From NCBI GenBank assembly GCA_947464885.1, contig CANHYZ010000092.1, positions 1 through 7,436 on the forward strand: DNA of 7,436 bases. Reading direction: 5' to 3'. Shown one piece after another: positions 1 through 6,476 of the stretch. Every line of letters begins with the position of its first letter. Position 1 is the stretch's first letter. Source of the DNA: Flavobacteriales bacterium. GTDB lineage: Bacteria; Bacteroidota; Bacteroidia; Flavobacteriales_D; Sanyastnellaceae. The notes below the pieces were generated by a model that was not told the origin of the DNA, ran no database searches, and saw nothing but the letters and a program-made list of their open reading frames with translations. The position numbers were made by a program, and so were the translations under genes.

Positions 1-155
1 ACCTTCGCTGTTTTATACTTCGTGTGTTCTTCGATGTAAGGAATGACCGCTTCGGCCACCTCGTGCACCGCTTGCAAAAACTCAGGCTCATTAGGGTTTT
101 TGCTTTTGACTTCGGCCATGAAGGCGTCAATCTGTGCTTGATACTTGTTTGCCAT
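1..155 (-). CDS. gdhA: NADP-type glutamate dehydrogenase, N-terminal fragment cut by window edge
   Basis: Only the first 51 codons are in the window, starting at the ATG at 155-153 and running off the left edge in frame. The translation begins MANKYQAQIDAFMAEV and continues with a segment reading NPNEPEFLQAVHEV, then VIPYIEEHTKYK. This matches the start of hexameric, roughly 450-residue glutamate dehydrogenases such as E. coli GdhA, which has DPNQTEFAQAVREV at the same place followed by a similar W/IPxxEE-NxKY stretch. The enzyme reversibly converts 2-oxoglutarate, ammonium and NAD(P)H to glutamate in the cytoplasm. Cofactor preference cannot be judged because the Rossmann domain lies outside the window; NADP is inferred from the family. 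No Shine-Dalgarno sequence precedes the start, as is usual in Bacteroidota. The gene is divergent from the lipoprotein gene at 271. The family call is fairly secure despite the short fragment. Confidence 0.85.
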   Translation of the reverse strand, partial: MANKYQAQIDAFMAEVKSKNPNEPEFLQAVHEVAEAVIPYIEEHTKYKTAK

Positions 156-194
156 TATGCAATTGTGATTTGTATGTGTATTGAAAAATCGAGT

Positions 195-202
195 CGAAAT
201 TA
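195..202 (-). promoter_or_regulatory. Candidate -7 element for gdhA (TAATTTCG)
   Basis: Read on the minus strand, this octamer is TAATTTCG, one base from the Bacteroidota -7 consensus TAnnTTTG. It ends 39 bases before the gdhA ATG, a reasonable leader length. I see no TTG at the usual -33 distance, so this is a weak call that rests mainly on the recurrence of TAnnTTYG upstream of the other genes here. Confidence 0.3.
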
Positions 203-211
203 ACATAGTTG

Positions 212-219
212 TACCTTTG
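212..219 (+). promoter_or_regulatory. Candidate -7 element for the lipoprotein gene (TACCTTTG)
   Basis: TACCTTTG is an exact match to the Bacteroidota -7 consensus TAnnTTTG and ends 51 bases before the ATG at 271. The -33 TTG is not present at 17-23 bases upstream. It is the best consensus match among the intergenic regions of the window. Confidence 0.42.
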
Positions 220-270
220 GAAAACAGTTAAAATCAAAAACGGTTGTCGCTTCGTTGTAATTTAAATGCC

Positions 271-831
271 ATGAGACTTTTTTCCCGCCCCACTCTAATA
301 GGTTTGTTCGCTTTTAGCATTTGCGCTTTCAGCAGTTGTGTACAAGATGATGATCTAACCAACTACTCACCCACGCAAGCGCTGCCTGAAGAAGTTCAAG
401 ACAGCATTCCCAACGACAACAATGAAGAGCCTCAGGATACCCTGCCGGAGGTTATCGAAATGAGCTGGTTTGCCGAGCTGGAGGGATTTCCGGCGTTCTA
501 CGGCGACAGCACGACCTTTCAATACGCTTACGATTCACTCCTGGAAGTGCACGAATTTTCGTGTCAGGATTTGCTCGGTCGTCAGATGTTTATTTTGGTT
601 GACGACCTTGCCCCCGGTTCCTATCAGATGAATTTCGACTCGAACATAATTCGCGTCCTAGCGGATACAGTTGTTTATGACGGAGGATTCATGCCTTCGG
701 GTTCCATCACCATTCTGGATACGACCGGTCACAGGCTTACAGCAGGTTTCGACGCCTCCTTAATCAGCTTCAACACGGGAGCATCGCTGAATGTTGTCAA
801 CGGTCTTCTCGAAAATATTCCGTTCGAATAA
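271..831 (+). CDS. Small putative surface lipoprotein, function unknown
   Basis: The protein is 186 residues from the ATG at 271. That start gives a clean lipoprotein signal: MRLFSRP as the charged n-region, a hydrophobic core at about residues 8-20, and a relaxed lipobox FSSC with the lipidated cysteine at 23. The in-frame TTG at 244 would add nine polar residues and is less likely. After the cysteine comes VQDDD, which resembles the acidic lipoprotein export signal (QKDDE-like) described in Capnocytophaga and other Bacteroidota, so surface exposure is inferred. Residues about 26-65 form an acidic, proline-rich linker. Residues about 66-186 form a compact, probably beta-rich domain ending in a GSITI...NGLLENIPFE pattern. 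This resembles, from memory and unverified, small Bacteroidota lipoprotein domains such as DUF6252. No catalytic motif is visible. It lies tail-to-tail with the receptor gene, so the two are not one operon. Lipoprotein status is well supported; function is unknown. Confidence 0.85.
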   Translation: MRLFSRPTLIGLFAFSICAFSSCVQDDDLTNYSPTQALPEEVQDSIPNDNNEEPQDTLPEVIEMSWFAELEGFPAFYGDSTTFQYAYDSLLEVHEFSCQDLLGRQMFILVDDLAPGSYQMNFDSNIIRVLADTVVYDGGFMPSGSITILDTTGHRLTAGFDASLISFNTGASLNVVNGLLENIPFE

Positions 832-837
832 CCTTCC

Positions 838-3180
838 TTAGAATGTAAAATCAACTCCGATTGTTGGCAGGAATGGCAATTGATCGATGCGCTCTCCGGT
901 AACGCGGTCAATGTAGAACACGTTTGCACGGTTGTAGAGATTCGTTACGCCTGCATTCAATTCCAACGTGCTGTTCTTGTTTAGCTTGATCGTACGCTTC
1001 AGGTTCACGTCCAAACGATGGTAATACGGCAGACGACCGCCATTGAGATCAGCATACTGAACACTGAGGAACTGGCTGTTGTTGGAGAGGTAATCCAAGC
1101 TGATGCCTTGCGACACACCTTGACCACTGTAGAAGCCTTGGGTTTGCGTGAATGGCAATCCACTACCCAAGTTCCAGCGCGCTGAGAGTTCGAAGCACTT
1201 CTCTTTGCCGAATAGGTACGTACCAATCAAATTGAGATTGTGACGACGGTCGAATACCGGCGAGTAGTAACGGTATCCATCCCAACGTTGAACCTTGGCA
1301 ATCGAATACACGAGGTTCACGTAATACGTTTTGTCTTCGTACTTCAATACGACGTCTGTTCCGTAAGCCTTTCCGGTTTCGATAACATACTCGCGGGTCA
1401 ATTCTTCAGGCTTATCGGTATTCTGACCTGAGCCATTTTCGTAAATCTTATTACGGTTTACGTTGGTCAATTGACGGAAGTCGCGGTAATAGCCCTCCAC
1501 GTTGAGGTTCCAGCGATCGGTGATGTCGAATTCAAAACCGGCTACGTAGTGACGGGCTGTTTGAAGCACGTTGTCGATGCGGCGCTGCTCCAGGTTTTCA
1601 TCGGTGAATTCCGATTGCAGATCTTCCGGTCCGGCAAGGAATCCGTAAAACAAGTTGATGACATCACGGTCGCTATTGGTCGCCATCAGGTTTTGTGTGT
1701 ACTTACCCATTGCTCCCTTCAAGCGGAAACGTTCGGTTGCACGGAATTTCACACCCAGGCGTGGTTCCGGAGAAAACACGCTGAGTGTTCCATAATACTG
1801 AAAACGGATACTCGGTTCAACAACCCATTTTCCACGATTCATTTTGTAATCGAAGAAGGTGTTGAGCTCTGTTGTGTTTTGCGTGACTTGCACGATTTGA
1901 GTATTGTCGAGCAGTGCGAAGGTTTTGAAATCCGTTGAAAATCCAACGACCTCAACACCATACTTCAGCACGTCGTTTTTGATACCGTATTTGAAATCAA
2001 GACCAAAATTGAAACTATTGATTTTGCTGTAGCGATCAGGGTTGTTGATTTCGCTCATGACGATTTCATACTGGCTGCGGGCGAAGTTCCCACTGATGAG
2101 CACGGAAGAACTTGCAGGCACAACGACAAAATTTCCACCGCCGCCATTGTTTTTCCAATTCAACGAGGCTAGCTGCTTGTAGCTGCTTACGCCATCATTG
2201 AAGCTAAATCCGAAGGCGTTGAACTTGGAGCCGTTGGAGCCGCTGAACGACATTTTACCATAGATATCGGTGTAGTTGAACGGCAGACCATTTCCTTCAT
2301 TGATGTAGGGATAGAGCAACTTCGAACTGCGATCGAGGTAAGAGTTCTTGGCAGAAAGGACGTACGAAATTCCGCTACCGTTTTCTTTGAGCTTACGCAG
2401 CGGGCCTTCAATCTGCACTTTGGCACCGAAGGGATTCAATCCGACGTGACCATCAATTTCGCGCTTGTTACCATCGCGCGTGGTGATGTCCATAACCGAT
2501 GAAATACGTCCACCAAATTGCGCACTGAAACCACCGGTATATACATCCGCGTTGGCGATAATGTCGGTATCAAACACGGAAAACAGACCGATAGAGTGAA
2601 AGGCGTTGTAGACAATCATACCATCGAGAAGAACCTTATTCTGAACGGGTGATCCTCCGCGCACATAAATCTGACCTCCTTGGTCACCTGTGCTGATAAA
2701 TCCGGGAAGCGTAGTCAGGGCCTGTGCTAAGTCGGGAGCACCGCCAACGCTTGGAATACGCTTGATATCCTTGGAGCGCATCGATTCCACCGAAATATTG
2801 ACGTTATTCTTTTGCGCACTTCCCTTGTCACTGATTTCAACCTCATTCATCACCAGGTCATCTTTAATCAGGAAGTAATTCTTGGCGACAACCTTGTCAC
2901 CGGCTATTGCAATTTGCTCGCGCACTTCTTTGAAACCAAACTGATTAATCACCAATGTGTAGCTTCCCGCGGGAATCTTGCTAAGGGTGTAATATCCATT
3001 TTCATCGGTTTGCGTTCCGAATGCTGTGCCTTCCAAGCCAACCAAAATGAAGATTACCGGCTGACCGGTTTCCTCATCCTTCACAAAGCCTCGGATAGTA
3101 CCTTGAGCAAAAAGTGCTGTGCAAGCCATTAGCAGCAACGCCAGCGCGCTCAAACGATAGAACATGGATTTTGAATTCAT
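838..3180 (-). CDS. TonB-dependent outer-membrane receptor with N-terminal carboxypeptidase-like domain
   Basis: This is an outer-membrane beta-barrel transporter that takes up a ligand using energy from TonB/ExbBD; the substrate is not identifiable from sequence. From the ATG at 3180 the protein has 780 residues. Residues 1-25 are a signal peptide with probable cleavage LFA|Q. Residues about 27-102 are a carboxypeptidase-like regulatory domain (GTIRGFVKDEETGQPV, then DENGYYTLSKIPAGSYTL). The plug follows at about 125-240 with IYVRGG, LLDGM and YTGGFSAQFGGRISSVMDI. The rest is barrel, ending in the aromatic strand GVDFTF. An in-frame ATG at 3228 would add 16 residues and bury the signal peptide, so 3180 is preferred. 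At about 780 residues it is shorter than SusC proteins (about 1000), and no SusD gene lies beside it, so glycan uptake by a SusCD pair is not indicated. It reads intact with no frameshift. Confidence 0.93.
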   Translation of the reverse strand: MNSKSMFYRLSALALLLMACTALFAQGTIRGFVKDEETGQPVIFILVGLEGTAFGTQTDENGYYTLSKIPAGSYTLVINQFGFKEVREQIAIAGDKVVAKNYFLIKDDLVMNEVEISDKGSAQKNNVNISVESMRSKDIKRIPSVGGAPDLAQALTTLPGFISTGDQGGQIYVRGGSPVQNKVLLDGMIVYNAFHSIGLFSVFDTDIIANADVYTGGFSAQFGGRISSVMDITTRDGNKREIDGHVGLNPFGAKVQIEGPLRKLKENGSGISYVLSAKNSYLDRSSKLLYPYINEGNGLPFNYTDIYGKMSFSGSNGSKFNAFGFSFNDGVSSYKQLASLNWKNNGGGGNFVVVPASSSVLISGNFARSQYEIVMSEINNPDRYSKINSFNFGLDFKYGIKNDVLKYGVEVVGFSTDFKTFALLDNTQIVQVTQNTTELNTFFDYKMNRGKWVVEPSIRFQYYGTLSVFSPEPRLGVKFRATERFRLKGAMGKYTQNLMATNSDRDVINLFYGFLAGPEDLQSEFTDENLEQRRIDNVLQTARHYVAGFEFDITDRWNLNVEGYYRDFRQLTNVNRNKIYENGSGQNTDKPEELTREYVIETGKAYGTDVVLKYEDKTYYVNLVYSIAKVQRWDGYRYYSPVFDRRHNLNLIGTYLFGKEKCFELSARWNLGSGLPFTQTQGFYSGQGVSQGISLDYLSNNSQFLSVQYADLNGGRLPYYHRLDVNLKRTIKLNKNSTLELNAGVTNLYNRANVFYIDRVTGERIDQLPFLPTIGVDFTF

Positions 3181-3199
3181 AAACAGCAAAAATGAAGTG

Positions 3200-3207
3200 C
3201 GAATGTA
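3200..3207 (-). promoter_or_regulatory. Candidate -7 element for the TonB-dependent receptor (TACATTCG)
   Basis: On the minus strand this reads TACATTCG, one base off TAnnTTTG, and ends 19 bases before the ATG at 3180. Transcription starting just downstream of it would exclude the upstream ATG at 3228, which agrees with choosing 3180 on signal-peptide grounds. No TTG is found at the -33 position. Confidence 0.3.
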
Positions 3208-3268
3208 GTGAAGCGAGCGCATGAACATTGATTTACACTACTATTTCACGGGGAGTTACCCTAATGGC

Positions 3269-3276
3269 TACCTTCG
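3269..3276 (+). promoter_or_regulatory. Candidate -7 element for the small unknown gene (TACCTTCG)
   Basis: TACCTTCG ends only 4 bases before the ATG at 3281. If it is a real -7 element, transcription would begin at or next to the start codon, giving a leaderless or nearly leaderless mRNA. No TTG is found at -33. The element could be chance, or the promoter may lie further upstream in the 100-base divergent gap. Confidence 0.22.
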
Positions 3277-3280
3277 AGTC

Positions 3281-3640
3281 ATGAAGAGCTTCGAATTAGC
3301 ACAATTTCAAACCGGACTCTCCGCGGATGATCGTTTGGGGTTGCTGCGAGCGCTGGCTGCTCAAATTGCCAAAGACATCCCTCCGTTTGTTTTCGGTGAA
3401 ATACCGGAGACACCAACGCTGGAATGGATTCGCGAGCGGCTACACCACGTGCTCAACGATTCATCCGAGCACATGAGTCGCTCCCTCTCAGCGATTCTTT
3501 ACCGCATTGACATCACTGAATCTCGGATCAAACAAGCCATGGCGCAAACCGACGCCAATGAGCGGCTGGAGTTGTTGGTGCAGCTCATTCTGGAGCGTGA
3601 AGCCTATAAAGTTTGGTTGCGACGGCATTATCGTCCTTGA
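3281..3640 (+). CDS. Small conserved-looking helical protein, function unknown
   Basis: From the ATG at 3281 the protein has 119 residues. An upstream in-frame ATG at 3221 would add 20 residues of unconvincing composition and overlap the alternative receptor start, so 3281 is preferred. There is no signal peptide or membrane segment, and the protein should be cytoplasmic. It looks almost entirely helical, with an N-terminal ADDRLGLLRALAAQIAKDIP helix, a WIRERLHHVL helix at about 50-60, the stretch ILYRIDITE near residues 70-79, and a charged C-terminal helix ending EAYKVWLRRHYRP. From memory, small Bacteroidota proteins carry a similar LYRID(V/I)xE segment followed by a LIxERE helix, which suggests a conserved but unnamed family; this is unverified. 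It lies 85 bases upstream of sucA on the same strand, so co-transcription is possible. I cannot assign a function. Codon use looks like sucA, supporting a real gene. Confidence 0.75.
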   Translation: MKSFELAQFQTGLSADDRLGLLRALAAQIAKDIPPFVFGEIPETPTLEWIRERLHHVLNDSSEHMSRSLSAILYRIDITESRIKQAMAQTDANERLELLVQLILEREAYKVWLRRHYRP

Positions 3641-3661
3641 GGTCGCGCAAACCTGCGACTC
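3640..3661 (+). other. Weak stem-loop after the small unknown gene
   Basis: GTCGC at 3642-3646 can pair with GCGAC at 3655-3659, extended by an A-T pair across a one-base bulge. It sits immediately after the stop codon of the small gene. It is followed by an A-run rather than a T-run, so it does not meet the intrinsic terminator pattern on either strand. It might stabilise the 3' end of the upstream message or attenuate read-through into sucA; this is speculative. Confidence 0.25.
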
Positions 3662-3667
3662 AAAAAT

Positions 3668-3698
3668 GTGTTTAATTCAGATATGAACGCTAAATTCG
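3668..3698 (+). promoter_or_regulatory. Candidate sucA promoter (-7 TAAATTCG)
   Basis: TAAATTCG at 3691-3698 resembles the Bacteroidota -7 element TAnnTTTG. It has GTG at 3668-3670, a one-mismatch version of the -33 TTG, separated by 20 bases. The -7 element ends 27 bases before the sucA ATG, a normal leader length. It would allow sucA to be transcribed independently of the small upstream gene. A GGAA at 3710-3713 is too far from the ATG to be a convincing ribosome site. Confidence 0.38.
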
Positions 3699-3725
3699 CG
3701 TTCCCAAACGGAAATTGAATCAAGT

Positions 3726-6476
3726 ATGGATGCTTCCTCCTATTTATCCGGCAGTGATCTCAACGCGATAGAGACGCTTTACCGTCAATACCAGCAAGAC
3801 CCTTCATCAGTCGATAGTTCATGGCAACGGTTTTTCGAAGGATTCGAATTCCAGCGTGCCGAATTTGCGCCAATGCCATCAGGAGATGGATTGTCAGGCG
3901 CAGTTAGTTCCGAAGTAATCAAGGAATTCAAGGTCATCAATCTCATCAACGGTTACCGTCAACGAGGCCACTTGTTTACCGAAACAAATCCCGTTCGTGA
4001 GCGCCGCAAGCACCTGCCAACGCTTGATTTGGAGCACTTCGGTTTGACCGATGCTGATATGGATACCGTTTTTCAGGCCGGAAGTGAAGTTGGTTTGGGG
4101 GCGGCAAAACTGCGCGACATTCTGGCTCACCTGAAAGCGTGCTATTGCAAACACATCGGGGTTGAATACACCTATGTGCGCACGCCGGAGCGCATTCAAT
4201 GGATTCGCGAGCGTATTGAGGCCGTCAACAAGCCGGCTTTCAGCGCCGACGAGAAGAAACAATTTTTAGAGATGGCCAGCAAGGCTTCTCTGTTTGAACA
4301 ATATATCCATCGCAAGTTTGTGGGCGCTAAGCGCTTCAGTGTAGAAGGATGCGAAGCGATGGTACCGGCCATGGACTACATGGTGCGTACCGGTGGTGAT
4401 ATGGGCGTGAAAGAATTTGTCATCGGAATGGCTCACCGCGGACGATTGAATGTGCTGACCAACATCATGGGCAAGCCACAGGAACAGGTCTTTGCGGAAT
4501 TCGAAGGGCTGGAGTTTGAAGACTCCGACAATTTCGATGGAGACGTAAAGTATCACTACGGCTATTCCAATGACATCGTTACGCCCGCAGGAAATCCAGT
4601 TCACCTCACCCTATGCCCAAACCCTTCGCACCTCGAGGCGGTGAATCCTGTTGTGGAAGGACTGACACGCGCTAAGATTGATCATTACCTTAATAGCGAA
4701 GACAAAATTGTACCCGTGCTCGTGCACGGTGATGCGGCCATCGCAGGACAAGGCATCATGTATGAAATCGTTCAAATGGCTTTACTCGATGGTTATCGCA
4801 CGGGAGGAACCATTCACATCGTGACGAATAACCAGGTTGGATTCACCACGAATTACCTCGATGGTCGTTCATCAACCTATTGCACTGACGTAGCAAAAAC
4901 GACGCTTTGTCCGGTATTTCACGTCAACGCCGATGATGTAGAAGCCGTCATTGAAACCATGAAAATCGCCCTGGAGTATCGCATGAAATTCCACATGGAT
5001 GTTTTCATCGACCTGCTGGGATACCGCAAATACGGTCACAACGAAGGCGACGAACCAAAGTTCACGCAGCCTTCGCTCTATAAGCTGATTGCATCTCATC
5101 CTTCACTGCGTGAGATATACATGAACCAATTGGTTTCAGAAGGCACGATTGACAATGATCACGCAACTGAGGTCAAGAATCGCTTTGAAGCCATGCTCGA
5201 CGCCAAATTAGAAATTGCCAAAGGCATGAAAATGGCGCACGTGAAACACTTCATGGAAGAAACCTGGAAAGGTTTCCGTAAAGCAACGGAAGCTGACTTT
5301 GAGCAAGGTGTTTCAACGGTATACGATAAAAAGAAATTGACCGCTCTCGCCAAGCGCATCAGCACATTACCCTCCGACGAAAAATTCATCGCTAAAACGG
5401 CGAAGGTATTTGCCGACCGTCTCAAGATGATTGACGACAATAAGCTCGATTGGGCGATGGGTGAATTACTGGCCTATGGAACGTTGCTGGAGGAAGGTCA
5501 CCCCGTGCGCATCAGTGGCCAGGACGTTGAGCGCGGTACCTTCTCGCATCGCCATGCGGTGGTTAAAACCGATGAGGACCGCGAAAAGGAAATTATCACA
5601 CTCAACACCATCAGTGAAAAACAAGCAAAGTTCACGGTGTTCAACTCTTTGCTGAGTGAATATGGTGTACTGGGTTTTGATTACGGTTATGCCTTCGGTA
5701 CGCCGCAAGGCCTAACGATTTGGGAGGCACAATTCGGTGACTTTAACAATGGTGCTCAGATTATCATCGACCAATTCATTTCGGCTGCAGAAGATAAATG
5801 GCGCACAATGAACGGCATCACCATGTTCCTTCCCCACGGTTACGAAGGACAGGGCAGTGAGCACAGTTCAGCGCGTATGGAGCGTTTCCTGCAATTGTGC
5901 GCAGAGCTCAACATGATTGTTTGCAATCCGACCACTCCGGCGAATCACTATCACCTTTTGCGTCGTCAGGTGCATCAGGAGTTCCGTAAGCCGTTGATTG
6001 TATTCACTCCGAAAAAATTATTGCGTTATCCGAAAGCCGTTTCGACCCTGGAAGAAATGTCAACCGGTTCTTTCCGCGAGGTAATCGCTGACGAAAGTGT
6101 TACAGCAAAACAAGTGGACACTGTTGTGTTGTGTTCAGGTAAAGTCTATTACGACATCCTCGAACAGAAAGAAAAACGAGAAGCAGGCAACAACATGGCT
6201 GTGGTGCGTGTCGAACAGTTGTATCCATTGCCTGAGAAGCGCATCCGCGAGATTATTGCGGGTTATGGTAAGAACACCAAGCTGATTTGGGCTCAGGAAG
6301 AACCGGAAAACATGGGCGCATGGAGTTACATGTTGCGCACCCTGCGTGACTTGAACCTAACGATTATATCACCGGCCGCTTCGGCCTCACCGGCAACGGG
6401 ATCACCGAAAGTGCATGAGAAGCGAGTTACTGCGATGATGGATCGTTTGTTCGAATCATCAGCTGTGAAAGCCTGA
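3726..6476 (+). CDS. sucA: 2-oxoglutarate dehydrogenase E1 component (thiamine diphosphate-dependent)
   Basis: The cytoplasmic E1 subunit of the 2-oxoglutarate dehydrogenase complex decarboxylates 2-oxoglutarate and transfers the succinyl group to the lipoyl domain of E2 (SucB), a TCA cycle step. The protein has 916 residues, close to E. coli SucA (933), and appears complete. Residues 1-40 are the small N-terminal E1 domain with LYRQYQQDPSSVDSSWQRFF. GMAHRGRLNVL lies at 234-244 and SHLEAVNPVVEG at 301-312. The thiamine diphosphate/Mg site is GDAAIAGQG (335-343) with NNQ (368-370), followed by YRKYGHNEGDEP (433-444). The transketolase-like pyrimidine-binding domain has SGQDVERGTFSHRH (597-610), EAQFGDF (667-673) and HGYEGQGSEHSSAR (704-717). 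The C-terminal domain has VRVEQLYPLP. There is no fused E2-like acyltransferase domain as in actinobacterial Kgd. The sucB gene is not directly downstream. The N-terminus matches Bacteroidota homologues, supporting the ATG at 3726. Confidence 0.98.
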   Translation: MDASSYLSGSDLNAIETLYRQYQQDPSSVDSSWQRFFEGFEFQRAEFAPMPSGDGLSGAVSSEVIKEFKVINLINGYRQRGHLFTETNPVRERRKHLPTLDLEHFGLTDADMDTVFQAGSEVGLGAAKLRDILAHLKACYCKHIGVEYTYVRTPERIQWIRERIEAVNKPAFSADEKKQFLEMASKASLFEQYIHRKFVGAKRFSVEGCEAMVPAMDYMVRTGGDMGVKEFVIGMAHRGRLNVLTNIMGKPQEQVFAEFEGLEFEDSDNFDGDVKYHYGYSNDIVTPAGNPVHLTLCPNPSHLEAVNPVVEGLTRAKIDHYLNSEDKIVPVLVHGDAAIAGQGIMYEIVQMALLDGYRTGGTIHIVTNNQVGFTTNYLDGRSSTYCTDVAKTTLCPVFHVNADDVEAVIETMKIALEYRMKFHMDVFIDLLGYRKYGHNEGDEPKFTQPSLYKLIASHPSLREIYMNQLVSEGTIDNDHATEVKNRFEAMLDAKLEIAKGMKMAHVKHFMEETWKGFRKATEADFEQGVSTVYDKKKLTALAKRISTLPSDEKFIAKTAKVFADRLKMIDDNKLDWAMGELLAYGTLLEEGHPVRISGQDVERGTFSHRHAVVKTDEDREKEIITLNTISEKQAKFTVFNSLLSEYGVLGFDYGYAFGTPQGLTIWEAQFGDFNNGAQIIIDQFISAAEDKWRTMNGITMFLPHGYEGQGSEHSSARMERFLQLCAELNMIVCNPTTPANHYHLLRRQVHQEFRKPLIVFTPKKLLRYPKAVSTLEEMSTGSFREVIADESVTAKQVDTVVLCSGKVYYDILEQKEKREAGNNMAVVRVEQLYPLPEKRIREIIAGYGKNTKLIWAQEEPENMGAWSYMLRTLRDLNLTIISPAASASPATGSPKVHEKRVTAMMDRLFESSAVKA

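Noticed and set aside
160..180. TTGTGATTTG stretch resembling half of a CRP-type site between gdhA and the lipoprotein gene.
   Set aside because: The second, inverted half-site is missing, and the match is no better than expected in AT-rich intergenic DNA.
244..270. In-frame TTG start nine codons upstream of the lipoprotein ATG.
   Set aside because: It would add polar residues ahead of a normal lipoprotein signal peptide and lacks a ribosome site; the ATG at 271 is more natural.
1471..1938. Open frame of 155 codons on the plus strand inside the receptor gene, with other antisense frames at 1240-1431 and 2812-3132.
   Set aside because: They lie antisense to a clearly functional receptor and have no recognisable domain or signal. 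Long open frames opposite a real gene are expected from its codon use.
3221..3228. Alternative ATG starts for the divergent receptor (3228) and small gene (3221), which would overlap by 8 bases.
   Set aside because: The receptor start at 3180 gives a standard signal peptide, and the small gene start at 3281 removes an atypical 20-residue extension, so the overlap is probably an artefact of taking the longest frames.
3423..4213. Exact 16-base repeat AATGGATTCGCGAGCG at 3423-3438 and 4198-4213, in the small gene and in sucA.
   Set aside because: Both copies encode WIRER in the same frame with the same codons. In sucA the segment is part of the normal E1 sequence. It looks like coincidence helped by shared codon preference rather than a mobile or regulatory repeat.
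6374..6386. GC-rich hairpin GGCCG-CTT-CGGCC near the end of sucA.
   Set aside because: It lies inside the coding sequence for the conserved PAASASP segment, about 90 bases before the stop, and has no T-run, so it is not a terminator.
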